64,000 nucleotides of DNA, taken from Serratia nevei. Lineage in GTDB: Bacteria; Pseudomonadota; Gammaproteobacteria; Enterobacterales; Enterobacteriaceae. The notes under the pieces were generated by a model. It had not been told where the DNA came from. It saw only the letters and a program-made list of their open reading frames with translations, and did no database searches. The position numbers were made by a program, and so were the translations under genes. This document shows positions 38,983-50,764 of the stretch, piece after piece. Every line of letters begins with the position of its first letter. Position 1 is the first letter of the stretch. The stretch lies in NCBI RefSeq assembly GCF_037948395.1, contig NZ_CP149940.1, positions 4,960,001 through 5,024,000 of the forward strand, given 5' to 3'.

Positions 38983-39537
38983 TCAGCGCGAAGCGCGCAA
39001 AAATGCCTCTGAGAGGAACAGCGCGCTGACGTTGCGCGCCTCACGAAAATCCGGTTCCGCCAGCAGCGCCATCATGTCGGCGATCGGCCAACGCACCTGC
39101 GGCAGGGGCTCCGGCTCATCCCCTTCCAGGCTCTGCGGATAGAGATCGTGCGCCAGCACGATATTCATTTTGCTGGAAAAGTAAGAGGGCGCCATCGTCA
39201 GCTTGCTGAGGAAATCGAAGCGCTTCGCGCCGTATCCCACCTCTTCCATCAGCTCGCGGTTGGCGGCCTCCAGCACCCCCTCACCGGGATCGATCAGCCC
39301 TTTCGGGAACCCCAGCTCATAGGATTCGGTGCCTACCGCATATTCGCGGATCAGCAGCAGGTCATCGCCAATCACCGGCACGATCATCACCGCTTCGCGA
39401 TCCGAAGGACGCATGCGCTCATACACCCGCCGCACACCGTTGCTGAATTCCAAATCGACCGACTCGACGTTGAACAAACGCGAACGCGCGACGGTTTCCA
39501 CTTTCAGAATTTTAGGTTTTTGCAGGTGTTTATCCAT
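38983..39537 (-). CDS. nudE: ADP-compounds hydrolase NudE
   Basis: 184 residues (E. coli 186). Nudix hydrolase of ADP-ribose, NADH and Ap3A. The Nudix box is complete: GLIDPGEGVLEAANRELMEE followed by VGYG. ATG 39537 behind TTGAGG gives the conserved start MDKHLQKPKILKVETVARSRLF. Divergent from igaA across a 445-bp gap. Confidence 0.95.
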   Translation of the reverse strand: MDKHLQKPKILKVETVARSRLFNVESVDLEFSNGVRRVYERMRPSDREAVMIVPVIGDDLLLIREYAVGTESYELGFPKGLIDPGEGVLEAANRELMEEVGYGAKRFDFLSKLTMAPSYFSSKMNIVLAHDLYPQSLEGDEPEPLPQVRWPIADMMALLAEPDFREARNVSALFLSEAFLRASR

Positions 39538-39924
39538 GATTGCCTCAAAGAGGTTACCCAGGCGCGGACGGGGCAACCGAAATAATGATTGGCGTAACGC
39601 ACGGCTCGTTGGCGCTCAAACGCTGACCAAATTCGATCCTGATCACATTGTGCGTTAAGGGTAAGCTCCGCCGCAACGAGCATGAGCAGTAATTTACTTT
39701 CTTTTAACAAGCGTAGCCAGCGGCGGGCGATTTTCCGTACTGATTCAGCAAACAGCACGCATGAAAATAGGATAATACCGATATCGACGGCAGAGGCCGG
39801 TTGCTAGTATCACGCAGGCAAGAATCAGTGATAAAATGGCCTTGCGTCATGAAGGAATGAGATCCAGAGCGAGAATCTGTTTGTTCCCTCATTAGTTCTG
39901 GGTGCCTCCTGGCGGTTTACTCCG

Positions 39925-39930
39925 TATAAT
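39925..39930 (+). promoter_or_regulatory. Possible -10 of the igaA promoter
   Basis: A perfect TATAAT 52 bp before igaA; no convincing -35 is seen. The rest of the 39538-39982 gap shows no gene, terminator or clear operator. Confidence 0.5.
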
Positions 39931-39982
39931 ATTCACCTTTTCATCAGGTTGGCGAAATTCACGGGTGTGAGATGGGGATTGC

Positions 39983-42118
39983 ATGAGCACAATAGTGTTG
40001 ATATTGGCCTTAGTGCTTGTCTGCCTGATTGCCGCCGGCCTGTACCTGTGGTTCAAGGCGCGCAACCCGTCGGCGCTGGCGCACGCGCTGCCGTTTATCA
40101 AACCTGCCCACCGCAAGCTGACCGACGAAGAGCGTGCTGCGGTCGAGTTCTATCTCAATCAACAAAACAAGCTGAGCAATAAGCTGTTGCCCGGCGGCGG
40201 CGCTACCTTGCCCGCAGCCAAACTGGCGCTCACCCCGCAAAGCGATAACGTTTATCCCGTCACGCACGCCATCACCCGCTATGGGCTGGCCAGCGACGAT
40301 CCCAATAAATGGCGCTATTACCTCGATGCCGAAGAGGTGCACCTGCCGCCGTTTTGGGAACCCTATATCACCGCCGACAACCATGTGGAAGTGATCCGTA
40401 CCCAGACGCTGCCGCTGGTGATTTCGCTCAACGGGCACTCGCTGAAAGATCATATTCACGACCGGCCGCAACCGCCGGTGGTGAGCGCCGCGCCGACCAA
40501 AAACGCCTCTATCCGCAAGGAAGAGAGCGAGCATGTCGAGCTGGTCAATATTCGCAAGGAAACGCCGGAAGAGCATGCGCTGAACCGGCCGAACGGCATC
40601 CGTGAAGCCGTCATCATCTCCGCCGCGCTGCTGCTGCTGTTCTTCAGCCTGATAAGCCCGGTGCTGGTGATCCCCTGGATGATTTTCGTGGCGGTGCTGA
40701 TGATCGCCTGGGGATGCTGGAACCTGTTCCGCCGTCCGGCGTCACGCGAGCTGAAAGAGATCCACTGTCTGCGCGGTACGCCGAAGCGCTGGGGCCTGTT
40801 CGGCGAATCCGGCCAGGGGCAGATCAGCAACATTTCACTCGGCATCATCGATCTTATCTACCCGCCGCATTGGCAGCCTTACCTGACGCAGGACCTGGGC
40901 AAGACCACCGATGTGGACGTCTACCTCAATCGGCAGGTAGTGCGCCAGGGGCGCTTCCTCTCGCTGCATGACGAAGTGAAAAACTTCCCGCTGCAGCAGT
41001 GGGGCCGCAACGCGGTGCTGGTCGCCAGCTCGGCGCTGGTGCTGCTGTTGCTGCTGATCTATATCCCGCTCAACCTGCCGCTGACCCTCAGCATGGCCTG
41101 GCTGCAGGGTGCGCAAAAAGTGGAAGTGACCAGCGTTCAGGCGCTGGAAGCCACGCCGCTGCGCATCGGCGACACGCTGAAAGTGCGCGGCAGCGGCATG
41201 TGCTATGTGCCCCCGCCGGCCAATGGGGGCAGCGCCGTCAATTTTGCGCCGTTCGACTGTTCCGGCATCTACTGGAACAACGCCGCCCCACTGCCGCAGC
41301 CGGAATCGGAAGTCATAGACAAAGCGACGGCCCTGCTGGCCACGGTCAACAGCCAGCTGCATCCGAGCGGCGCCGATCAGAAGGTCAACCCTCAGTTGGC
41401 CAGCGCCATCGAGAAATCCGGCATGATCCTGTTGGACGACTTCTCTGATATCGTTTTGAAAACACAGGATTTGTGCCAGGCAGAAAGCGACTGTGTGCGG
41501 TTGAAGAACGCCCTGGTCAACCTGGGCAACGCCAAAAACTGGAGCGGTCTGGTGAAACGCGCCAGGTCCGGCGCGCTGCAAGGCGTCAACGTCCTGCTGC
41601 GCCCGGTGAGCGCCGAGTCGCTGGAAAGCCTGACCAAAGTGGCCACATCGTCGTTCATCTTCAATGAAACGCGTTTGGCCGCCGCAGCGCTCAACAGCCC
41701 GCCGCCGGGCGGTTTCCTGATCAGCAGCGACGAAGGCCGCCAGCTGGTCAGCCATCCGCAGCCGTCGGCGCCGCAGAGCGAATACAACGCCCTAGACCAG
41801 TGGAATGAGTTGCAGCGCCTTTCCACTCTGCTGCTGCACACCCCCTTCCAGGCACAGGGCGTGATCACCAGCCTCAGCGTCGACGCCAACGGCACCCGTC
41901 ATGTGGCGCTGCACAGCGAACCGGACATGATCACCCTGTGGCGCTACCTCGGTACCAGTCTGCTGTTGCTGGCGGTCGTCATCAGCCTGGGCTATAACGC
42001 CTGGCGGCTGGTGCAGCGTCGGCGCATCAATCAGCACCGCGTCGCCGATATCCAGCGTTACTACGACAGCTGCTTCAATCCGCAGCTCAATCCGATGTCG
42101 ATGCGGCCGATGGCCTGA
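39983..42118 (+). CDS. igaA: IgaA/UmoB family Rcs repressor (YrfF, MucM)
   Basis: 711 residues (about 710 in E. coli and Salmonella). Inner-membrane protein that holds the Rcs phosphorelay off by contacting RcsD; essential in wild-type Salmonella. Membrane helices at about 4-23, 210-250 (two, around AVIISAALLLLFFSLISPVL), 340-365 and 652-672; a large periplasmic part between the last two contains the Cys pairs typical of the family (SGMCYVPP, FDCSGIYW, DLCQAESDCVRL). Start ATG 39983. In Serratia marcescens homologues affect swarming and virulence factors through Rcs. Confidence 0.95.
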   Translation: MSTIVLILALVLVCLIAAGLYLWFKARNPSALAHALPFIKPAHRKLTDEERAAVEFYLNQQNKLSNKLLPGGGATLPAAKLALTPQSDNVYPVTHAITRYGLASDDPNKWRYYLDAEEVHLPPFWEPYITADNHVEVIRTQTLPLVISLNGHSLKDHIHDRPQPPVVSAAPTKNASIRKEESEHVELVNIRKETPEEHALNRPNGIREAVIISAALLLLFFSLISPVLVIPWMIFVAVLMIAWGCWNLFRRPASRELKEIHCLRGTPKRWGLFGESGQGQISNISLGIIDLIYPPHWQPYLTQDLGKTTDVDVYLNRQVVRQGRFLSLHDEVKNFPLQQWGRNAVLVASSALVLLLLLIYIPLNLPLTLSMAWLQGAQKVEVTSVQALEATPLRIGDTLKVRGSGMCYVPPPANGGSAVNFAPFDCSGIYWNNAAPLPQPESEVIDKATALLATVNSQLHPSGADQKVNPQLASAIEKSGMILLDDFSDIVLKTQDLCQAESDCVRLKNALVNLGNAKNWSGLVKRARSGALQGVNVLLRPVSAESLESLTKVATSSFIFNETRLAAAALNSPPPGGFLISSDEGRQLVSHPQPSAPQSEYNALDQWNELQRLSTLLLHTPFQAQGVITSLSVDANGTRHVALHSEPDMITLWRYLGTSLLLLAVVISLGYNAWRLVQRRRINQHRVADIQRYYDSCFNPQLNPMSMRPMA

Positions 42119-42216
42119 ACCTGACGCCGGGGCCTCCGCCCTGTCATCTGCTTATGCTACGCTAACGCTATTATTCTCATCTGCGGACCGCCCGTCGGTC
42201 CGCCCGTGGAGTTTTT

Positions 42217-42897
42217 ATGGTTCCCGAGTTTGATTGGCCGCAGATCGATACCGTGCTGCTGGATATGGACGGCACCTTGCTGGATCTGGAGTTCGACAGC
42301 CACTTTTGGCTCAGCCTGGTGCCGCAGGCGCTGAGCGAAAGGCGCGCCATTCCTTTCGACGAAGCCCGTCATATCATTGAGCGGGAGTATCAGGCGGTGC
42401 AGCACACCATGAACTGGTATTGCTTCGATTACTGGAGCGAGCGGTTGGATCTGGATATCTACCGCATGACCAGCGAAGTCGGCAGCCGCGCCCGGCTGCG
42501 CGAAGACACCGAGCCGTTTTTACGGGCGCTGCGCGACGCCGGTCTGCAAACCATTTTGCTGACCAACGCCCATCCGCACAGCCTGGCGGTGAAAATCGAG
42601 CATACCGGCCTCGATCGGCACCTTGATTTATTGTTTTCCACCCACACATTTGGTTATCCGAAAGAAGATCAGCGTCTGTGGCAGGCGGTGCAACAGCACA
42701 CCGGATTCAATCCGCAGCGCACGCTGTTCGTCGACGACGGCGAGCCGATCCTCGACGCGGCGCGCACTTTCGGCATTCGTTACTGCCTGGGCGTGCAAAA
42801 CCCGGACTCCAGTACGGCGGAGAAAAGCTTCCAGCGCCATCCGTCGATGCGTGACTACCGCCTGCTGATACCGGCGCTGGCCAAGGGGGAAGCATGA
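42217..42897 (+). CDS. yrfG: GMP/IMP nucleotidase YrfG
   Basis: 226 residues. HAD superfamily: catalytic LLDMDGTLLDLEFDSHFW, LLTNAHPHSLAVK (motif II), FGYPKEDQRLWQ (Lys), FVDDGEPILDAA (motif III). In E. coli YrfG dephosphorylates purine nucleotides. ATG 42217. It overlaps hslR by 4 bp, and igaA-yrfG-hslR-hslO run in the E. coli order. Confidence 0.94.
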   Translation: MVPEFDWPQIDTVLLDMDGTLLDLEFDSHFWLSLVPQALSERRAIPFDEARHIIEREYQAVQHTMNWYCFDYWSERLDLDIYRMTSEVGSRARLREDTEPFLRALRDAGLQTILLTNAHPHSLAVKIEHTGLDRHLDLLFSTHTFGYPKEDQRLWQAVQQHTGFNPQRTLFVDDGEPILDAARTFGIRYCLGVQNPDSSTAEKSFQRHPSMRDYRLLIPALAKGEA

Positions 42898-43301
42898 AGG
42901 AAAAAGCGACGCGCGACGACGCGGTACGGCTGGATAAGTGGCTCTGGGCCGCTCGCTTCTATAAGACCCGTGCGCTGGCACGCGAAATGATCGACGGCGG
43001 CAAGGTGCATTACAACGGCCAGCGCGGCAAGCCGAGCAAGATTGTCGAACTCAACGCCGAGCTCAAGCTGCGGCAAGGCAACGAAGAACGTACGGTGATC
43101 GTGCTGGCGCTGACCAGCCAACGCCGCGGCGCCGGCGAGGCGCAGCAAATGTATCAGGAAACCGAAGCCAGCATCGCCAACCGCGAAAAGATGGCGCTGG
43201 CGCGCAAGATGAACGCGTTGACCATGCCGCATCCGGACCGTCGTCCGGACAAAAAGGAGCGGCGAGACCTGATGAAATTTAAATTTGGTGAGCCGGAATA
43301 A
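42894..43301 (+). CDS. hslR: Ribosome-associated heat-shock protein Hsp15
   Basis: 135 residues (E. coli 133). S4 RNA-binding domain at the N-terminus (VRLDKWLWAARFYKTRALAREMIDGGKVHYNG), then a basic C-terminal tail. It recycles free 50S subunits that carry nascent peptidyl-tRNA after heat shock. The ATG at 42894 overlaps the yrfG stop (ATGA). Confidence 0.96.
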   Translation: MKEKATRDDAVRLDKWLWAARFYKTRALAREMIDGGKVHYNGQRGKPSKIVELNAELKLRQGNEERTVIVLALTSQRRGAGEAQQMYQETEASIANREKMALARKMNALTMPHPDRRPDKKERRDLMKFKFGEPE

Positions 43302-43326
43302 CCCCTCACCGCAATGAGAGAAGATT

Positions 43327-44205
43327 ATGTCCAACCATGACCAATTGCACCGTTACCTGTTTGAAAACTACGCGGTGCGCGGCGAGCTGGTTACCGTCAG
43401 CGAAACCTATCAGCAGATCCTGAACAACCACGACTACCCGGCGCCGGTACAGAAGCTGCTGGGCGAACTGCTGGTCGCCACCAGTCTGCTGACCGCGACC
43501 CTGAAGTTCGACGGCGACATCACCGTGCAGCTGCAAGGCGACGGCCCGCTGAAGCTGGCGGTGATCAACGGCAACAACCGTCAGGAGATGCGCGGCGTTG
43601 CGCGCACCCAGGCGCCTATCGCCGACGACAGCACCTTGCATCAGATGATCGGCAACGGCGTCATGGTCATCACCATTTCGCCGACGGAAGGCGAGCGCTA
43701 TCAGGGCGTAGTCGGTCTGGAAGGTGAAACCCTGGCCGAATGCCTGGAAGCCTACTTCCGCCAGTCCGAGCAGCTGCCAACCCGCCTGTTCATCCGCACC
43801 GGCGAAGCGGAAGGCAACGCCGCGGCGGCCGGTATGCTGCTGCAGGTGCTGCCGGCGCAGGACGGCAACCTCGATGATTTCGATCATCTGGTGCAACTGA
43901 CCAACACGGTAAAAAGCGAAGAGCTGTTCGGCCTGCCGGCCAACGAAGTGCTGTACCGCCTGTATCACCAGGAAGAGGTCACCCTGTACGAACCACAGGA
44001 CGTGCAGTTCCGTTGCACCTGTTCGCGCCAGCGTTGCGCCGACGCGCTGCTGACCCTGCCGACCGACGAAGTGGCGGACATGCTGGAGCAGGACGGCAAT
44101 ATCGACATGCACTGCGACTACTGTGGCAGCCACTATGTCTTTGACCCGGTTGATGTTGCCGCTTTGTATGCGGGTAACACCGGCGAAAGCGACCAGTTGC
44201 ACTAA
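43327..44205 (+). CDS. hslO: Redox-regulated chaperone Hsp33
   Basis: 292 residues. Holdase activated by oxidation. The C-terminal zinc centre is complete: C230-x-C232 in [10 protein letters not shown] and C263-x2-C266 in MHCDYCG, 30 residues apart. The N-terminal domain has [20 protein letters not shown] and [19 protein letters not shown] 43327; 25 bp after hslR, so likely co-transcribed. Confidence 0.97.
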   Translation: MSNHDQLHRYLFENYAVRGELVTVSETYQQILNNHDYPAPVQKLLGELLVATSLLTATLKFDGDITVQLQGDGPLKLAVINGNNRQEMRGVARTQAPIADDSTLHQMIGNGVMVITISPTEGERYQGVVGLEGETLAECLEAYFRQSEQLPTRLFIRTGEAEGNAAAAGMLLQVLPAQDGNLDDFDHLVQLTNTVKSEELFGLPANEVLYRLYHQEEVTLYEPQDVQFRCTCSRQRCADALLTLPTDEVADMLEQDGNIDMHCDYCGSHYVFDPVDVAALYAGNTGESDQLH

Positions 44206-44399
44206 GTCACACCCCCTCGGCGGGCGCGCTCGGCGCCCGCCAACGCCCGCCGTTTGCACGTTTGCTTTTTTCCGTGTGCTATCTCTCAGATCGTAACGAA
44301 ATACCGCCTAAAACGTTAAATATTTGATACCCATCGCGGTTACGCACCGTTAGATCCCTACAATTGCCGCCAGAAATTCTGTGACCAAGGAGTAGTAAC

Positions 44400-46019
44400 A
44401 TGCGCGTTAAAGGTATAACCCCTCAGGATCTGGCCGCTTACGGCATTCACGACGTTAGCGAAATCGTTCACAACCCGAGCTATGAACTGCTGTTTAAGGA
44501 AGAAACAGACCCATCTCTGGAAGGTTTTGAGCGTGGGGTAGTCACCAAGCTGGGTGCCGTCTCCGTCGATACCGGCATCTTCACCGGCCGCTCGCCGAAA
44601 GACAAATACATCGTCCGCGACGACATCACCCGCGATACCGTGTGGTGGGCCGATCAGGGCAAAGGCAAAAACGACAACAAACCCCTCAGTCCGGAAGTGT
44701 GGGCCGATCTGAAACACCTGGTCACCGAACAACTGTCCGGCAAACGCCTGTTCGTGGTGGATACCTTCTGCGGCGCCAACGCCGACTCGCGCCTGAAAGT
44801 GCGCTTCATCACCGAGGTGGCCTGGCAGGCGCACTTCGTGAAAAACATGTTCATCCGCCCGAGCGATGAAGAACTGGCTGACTTCGAGCCGGACTTCGTG
44901 GTGATGAACGGCGCCAAATGCACCAACCCGAACTGGCAGCAGCAAGGCCTGAACTCGGAGAACTTCGTCGCCTTCAACCTGACCGAGCGCATGCAGTTGA
45001 TCGGCGGCACCTGGTACGGCGGCGAAATGAAGAAAGGCATGTTCTCGATGATGAACTACCTGCTGCCGCTGAAAGGCATCGCCTCGATGCACTGCTCGGC
45101 CAACGTGGGCGAGAAAGGCGACGTGGCGGTGTTCTTCGGCCTGTCCGGTACCGGCAAGACCACCCTCTCCACCGATCCGAAGCGTCAGCTGATCGGCGAT
45201 GACGAGCACGGCTGGGACGACGACGGCGTGTTCAACTTCGAAGGCGGCTGCTACGCCAAGACCATCAAGCTGTCTGAAGAAGCCGAGCCGGACATCTATC
45301 ACGCCATCAAACGCGACGCGCTGCTGGAAAACGTCACCGTGCTGGCCGACGGCAGCATCGACTTCAACGACGGTTCGAAAACCGAGAACACCCGCGTTTC
45401 TTACCCGATCTACCATATCCAGAACATCGTCAAGCCGGTGTCCAAGGCGGGTCACGCCACCAAGGTGATCTTCCTGACCGCCGATGCCTTCGGCGTGCTG
45501 CCGCCGGTATCGCGTCTGACCGCCAACCAGACTCAGTACCACTTCCTGTCCGGCTTCACCGCCAAGCTGGCCGGCACCGAGCGCGGCGTAACCGAACCGA
45601 CGCCAACCTTCTCCGCCTGCTTCGGCGCCGCATTCCTGTCGCTGCACCCGACGCAGTACGCCGAAGTGCTGGTGAAACGCATGCAGGCCGCCGGCGCCCA
45701 GGCTTACCTGGTCAACACCGGCTGGAACGGTACCGGCAAGCGCATCTCGATCAAAGATACGCGCGGCATCATTGACGCCATCCTGAGCGGTGAAATCGAC
45801 AAGGCGGAAACCGTTACCCTGCCGATCTTCGATCTGGCGATGCCGACCGCGCTGCCGGGCGTGAACCCGGAGATCCTCGATCCGCGCAATACCTATGCCA
45901 GCCTCGAGCAGTGGCAGGAAAAAGCGCAGGATCTGGCCGAGCGCTTCATCACCAACTTCGATAAATACACCGACACGCCTGCTGGCGCCGCGCTGGTCAG
46001 CGCCGGCCCTAAGCTGTAA
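44400..46019 (+). CDS. pckA: Phosphoenolpyruvate carboxykinase (ATP)
   Basis: 539 residues (E. coli 540). First step of gluconeogenesis: oxaloacetate plus ATP to PEP and CO2. Kinase-1 loop [12 protein letters not shown] (about 246-257), Mn-site [14 protein letters not shown] and FGDDEHGW-like [11 protein letters not shown], and [12 protein letters not shown] (substrate Arg). ATG 44400 preceded by AAGGAG. It has a 194-bp leader and its own terminator. In E. coli envZ follows directly; here a toxin-antitoxin pair intervenes. Confidence 0.98.
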   Translation: MRVKGITPQDLAAYGIHDVSEIVHNPSYELLFKEETDPSLEGFERGVVTKLGAVSVDTGIFTGRSPKDKYIVRDDITRDTVWWADQGKGKNDNKPLSPEVWADLKHLVTEQLSGKRLFVVDTFCGANADSRLKVRFITEVAWQAHFVKNMFIRPSDEELADFEPDFVVMNGAKCTNPNWQQQGLNSENFVAFNLTERMQLIGGTWYGGEMKKGMFSMMNYLLPLKGIASMHCSANVGEKGDVAVFFGLSGTGKTTLSTDPKRQLIGDDEHGWDDDGVFNFEGGCYAKTIKLSEEAEPDIYHAIKRDALLENVTVLADGSIDFNDGSKTENTRVSYPIYHIQNIVKPVSKAGHATKVIFLTADAFGVLPPVSRLTANQTQYHFLSGFTAKLAGTERGVTEPTPTFSACFGAAFLSLHPTQYAEVLVKRMQAAGAQAYLVNTGWNGTGKRISIKDTRGIIDAILSGEIDKAETVTLPIFDLAMPTALPGVNPEILDPRNTYASLEQWQEKAQDLAERFITNFDKYTDTPAGAALVSAGPKL

Positions 46020-46043
46020 TTCGGTAGCGTTACCTCTTCAGCT

Positions 46044-46069
46044 AAGGCGCGGATCCCGCGCCTTTTTTT
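46044..46069 (+). terminator. Rho-independent terminator of pckA
   Basis: A 9-bp stem (AAGGCGCGG with CCGCGCCTT) and ATC loop, followed by T's, 24 bp after the pckA stop. Confidence 0.92.
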
Positions 46070-46112
46070 ATTTTCAGTGATTGCTTTTTAACCAGCAAGG
46101 CGAGAAAATAAG

Positions 46113-46133
46113 TCAATGCAATCATTGATAGCA
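46113..46133. promoter_or_regulatory. Inverted repeats upstream of the antitoxin gene (candidate autoregulatory operator)
   Basis: Two nested repeats: TCAATG-CAAT-CATTGA (46113-46128) and TGCAATCA-T-TGATAGCA (46117-46133, one mismatch). TGATAGCA is, from memory, the half-site bound by Neisseria FitA, so this fits an operator for the antitoxin at 46146. The site ends just before the ribosome-binding AAAGGAGG. Confidence 0.6.
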
Positions 46134-46145
46134 AAGGAGGTTTCA

Positions 46146-46406
46146 ATGGCTACTATCACCGTCAGAAATCTGGACGACGAAATCAAAGAGCTGCTGCGTA
46201 TTTCAGCGGCGAAAAACGGCCATTCTATGGAAGAGGAAGCGCGCATGATCCTGAAACAGGCGCTGGTGAAAAAACCGCCGCGCTATGGGTTAGGAACACG
46301 CATGCATCAGTACTTCGCCGAATTCGGCGGCGTTGAGTTGGAGATCCCCCCACGTGATGAAGCCCCTCATCGTATTGTCAACTTTGATGAAGACGATGAA
46401 AAATGA
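46146..46406 (+). CDS. FitA/VapB-type ribbon-helix-helix antitoxin
   Basis: 86 residues. The N-terminus ATITVRNLDDEIKELLRISAAKNG is a ribbon-helix-helix DNA-binding unit of the FitA-like (Arc/MetJ fold) antitoxins, followed by SMEEEARMILKQAL and an acidic C-terminal tail that would wrap the toxin. ATG 46146 is chosen because a perfect AAGGAGG lies 5 bases upstream; an ATG at 46116 lacks one. The 4-bp overlap (ATGA) with the toxin gene is typical. It probably represses its own operon at the repeat just upstream. The gene looks less GC-rich than its neighbours and is inserted between pckA and envZ relative to E. coli. Confidence 0.9.
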   Translation: MATITVRNLDDEIKELLRISAAKNGHSMEEEARMILKQALVKKPPRYGLGTRMHQYFAEFGGVELEIPPRDEAPHRIVNFDEDDEK

Positions 46407-46882
46407 TTGTGCTGGATACCAACGTCGTTTCGGAATTGCTGCGGCCGGCGCCTCACTACAATGTATTGCGCTGGTTAGATGAGCAGGATACGTATCGGTT
46501 CTATTTGAGCGCCATCGTGGTTGCGGAGCTGTATACGGGCATCGCCTGCATGCCTCACGGCAAGAAACAGCTCGAACTGCAAACTAACCTCGGCGACATG
46601 CTGCAGGAAGAGTTTTCAGACAGAATCTTACCCTTTGACGTCGGCTGTGCGATGCAGCATGCGGAATTAATGGGCGCCAATCGCCGCCGAGGCATTGGCG
46701 TCAGCATGCCGGATACCCAAATCGCCGCCACCTGCCTGCATTACGGTGCCGCCCTGGCCACCCGCAACACCAAAGACTTCCTCCACTGCGGCATCGAGTT
46801 AATCGATCCGTGGCAGGCGCCGACCGGCCGTCGGTTGCATGAGGATGCGGCGGAATACTACGTGATGAGCAGGAAGTCCTGA
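46403..46882 (+). CDS. FitB/VapC-type PIN-domain toxin (ribonuclease)
   Basis: 159 residues. PIN domain with its acidic set in order: D5 in VLDTNVVSELLRP, E42 in VAELYTG, D104 in MPDTQIAATC and D125 in TRNTKDF. These would bind Mg/Mn and cut RNA, often tRNA anticodon loops in VapC relatives. ATG 46403 lies within the antitoxin stop. It is about 15 residues longer than typical FitB because of a C-terminal tail (GRRLHEDAAEYYVMSRKS). It appears intact. It converges with envZ. Confidence 0.92.
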   Translation: MIVLDTNVVSELLRPAPHYNVLRWLDEQDTYRFYLSAIVVAELYTGIACMPHGKKQLELQTNLGDMLQEEFSDRILPFDVGCAMQHAELMGANRRRGIGVSMPDTQIAATCLHYGAALATRNTKDFLHCGIELIDPWQAPTGRRLHEDAAEYYVMSRKS

Positions 46883-46884
46883 CG

Positions 46885-46904
46885 GGGCCGCAGCAACGCG
46901 GCCC
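46885..46904. repeat. Hairpin between convergent toxin gene and envZ
   Basis: GGGCCGC and GCGGCCC pair around AGCAAC, 2 bp after the toxin stop and 12 bp before the envZ stop. No U-tract. A weak bidirectional terminator at best. Confidence 0.45.
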
Positions 46905-46916
46905 GCGCCAAGAGCG

Positions 46917-49003
<2,087 letters not shown>

Positions 49004-49260
49004 GGTATTACTCCCAAAGGCTTTATTGCCTGACTCGAATATTGTTAGAAAACCTTGCCATTTGAGACAGCGTTTAATGGTATGTATTCTAGACGAAATT
49101 GTTACAAAGCTTATTCTTTTCCCCATTTATCAACAATTTTCATCGAATGTCGACGGGGGTTCGTCAAAATTTCGCCCTTTATCGGCGCAATGTGGGGCAG
49201 TGGCCCAATTTTACGCAATTTCGCCACCGGCAAACCGCACGGTGGCGTTTTGACGACGAG

Positions 49261-49566
49261 TCAGGAAGTCTGCAGGAAACGCGCCAGCTGCCGGCGCAGC
49301 TGCCGGTTCTCTTGCTGCAGTGCATCAACCCGGTCGAGCAGCGTCAGCGCCATGGCGATCCCCGGCCAATCCAGATCCAGTTCGGCCCGCAGCCTGCGCG
49401 CACGCTGCAGATGGCTCAGCGCCGGGTAATCGAACTCCCAGCTCGGCTGCGCCGGCTCCAGCGGCACGATCACGCCCAGGCCGACGATCTCGACCAGCTC
49501 ATCCTCTGAAATCTCCACCCTCTGACACAGTTCCACCACGGTGAATGTGATCTCTTTTTTCATCAT
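49261..49566 (-). CDS. cbpM: Chaperone modulator CbpM
   Basis: 101 residues, identical in length to E. coli CbpM. It has a MerR-like helix-turn-helix core (FTVVELCQRVEISEDELVEIVGLGVI) and a C-terminal coiled coil (LDRVDALQQENRQLRRQL). CbpM binds the J domain of CbpA and inhibits both its co-chaperone and DNA-binding activity. ATG 49566 is chosen (GGAG 8 bases upstream). It follows cbpA by 5 bp. In E. coli cbpAM is elsewhere on the chromosome, not beside ompR. Confidence 0.95.
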   Translation of the reverse strand: MMKKEITFTVVELCQRVEISEDELVEIVGLGVIVPLEPAQPSWEFDYPALSHLQRARRLRAELDLDWPGIAMALTLLDRVDALQQENRQLRRQLARFLQTS

Positions 49567-49571
49567 GTGCT

Positions 49572-50534
49572 TTACTCCCATTCCGCGCGCGGGTTGAACG
49601 CCGCCTGTTCAGCCAGTTCTCGCCACAGGGCGCTGGCCTTCTCGTTCGGCTTCGGCGGCATCACCACCTTGAGAATGACATACAGATCGCCGGGCTCTTT
49701 CTTGCCCGCCAGCCCCTTGCCCTTGACCCGCAGCCGTTTGCCGCTCTGGCTGCCGGCCGGCACGGTCAGCGCGATTTTGCCGGTCAGCGTCGGCACCTCG
49801 ATGCTGGCCCCCAGCGCCGCTTCCCACGGGGCGAGCGGCGCCACGATGCTCAGGTTGTGGCCGTCAATCTCGAACAGCGGATGCGGCGCGAGGCGGATGA
49901 CCAGATACAGGTCGCCGTTCTGGCCGCCGCCCACGCCGGCAACGCCCTGCCCCTTGAGGCGAATGCGCTCGCCGTCGCCCACGCCAGCCGGGATTTTCAC
50001 GTTCAGCGTTTTGCTGGCTTCGCTCACCTGCCGCCCCAGCTCGTCGTACACCGGCAGCTTGTAGGCGATCTCGCGGCTTTGGCCATGCAGCGTTTCCTCG
50101 AGGAACAGCGGCACCTCCATCTCGAGATCCTGGCCGCGGAAGCCATGCCCGCCGTGCGAGTGCGAAGCGGAGCGGTGCCCGCCTGCCGCACGCCCGCCGA
50201 ACATGCTTTCGAAGAAATCGGAGAAGTCTTGCGCGTCGGCACCGCCGCCGTGCCATGAAGCGCTCTGCTGATAGCCGCCGCGATCGCCGCGCGCCTGGCG
50301 GCCAAAGTTCGGATCGTTGCGGTGCAGCCGGATCTGATCGTACTCAGCGCGGCGCTCTTCGTCCTTCAGCACCTCATAGGCTTCGGCCAGCTCCTTGAAT
50401 TTGCTCTCGGCGTCTTCTTCGGTGCTCACGTCAGGGTGATATTTACGCGCCAGCCGGCGGTAGGCCGTTTTGATGGTTTTCAGATCGGCGTTGGGCTCAA
50501 CGCCCATCGTTGCGTAGTAATCTTTAAATTCCAT
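49572..50534 (-). CDS. cbpA: Curved DNA-binding protein CbpA (DnaJ-like co-chaperone)
   Basis: 320 residues (E. coli 306). N-terminal J domain (1-70) with H33-P34-D35 in [14 protein letters not shown], a Gly/His/Ser-rich linker (about 80-130), then two DnaJ C-terminal substrate-binding domains ([59 protein letters not shown]). There is no zinc-finger, which distinguishes it from DnaJ. It works with DnaK and also compacts DNA as a nucleoid protein in stationary phase. ATG 50534. Confidence 0.95.
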   Translation of the reverse strand: MEFKDYYATMGVEPNADLKTIKTAYRRLARKYHPDVSTEEDAESKFKELAEAYEVLKDEERRAEYDQIRLHRNDPNFGRQARGDRGGYQQSASWHGGGADAQDFSDFFESMFGGRAAGGHRSASHSHGGHGFRGQDLEMEVPLFLEETLHGQSREIAYKLPVYDELGRQVSEASKTLNVKIPAGVGDGERIRLKGQGVAGVGGGQNGDLYLVIRLAPHPLFEIDGHNLSIVAPLAPWEAALGASIEVPTLTGKIALTVPAGSQSGKRLRVKGKGLAGKKEPGDLYVILKVVMPPKPNEKASALWRELAEQAAFNPRAEWE

Positions 50535-50764
50535 GCGGTAATACCTTCAATGTGTTGGGTTGTGCGCCAAAATTCCTTGTCTCTCTCGCCAGATATCCTC
50601 CTTTCGTCACATTCCTTTTCCGCTATCGCTAAGCATACTCCCGATTGTTAAAAGCTGCGCAAACTGAATAAAAACCGTGCGACAACACGCAGGCCCCCAC
50701 GCCATTTCTAAAGCCCTGCGCATTCACGTACACTGTGGCGGTGGCCCCATAAAGATAAATCACG

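Noticed and set aside
39538..39982. Small open frames between nudE and igaA
   Set aside because: They lack ribosome sites, overlap one another on both strands, and show no conserved segment; the gap is probably promoter DNA.
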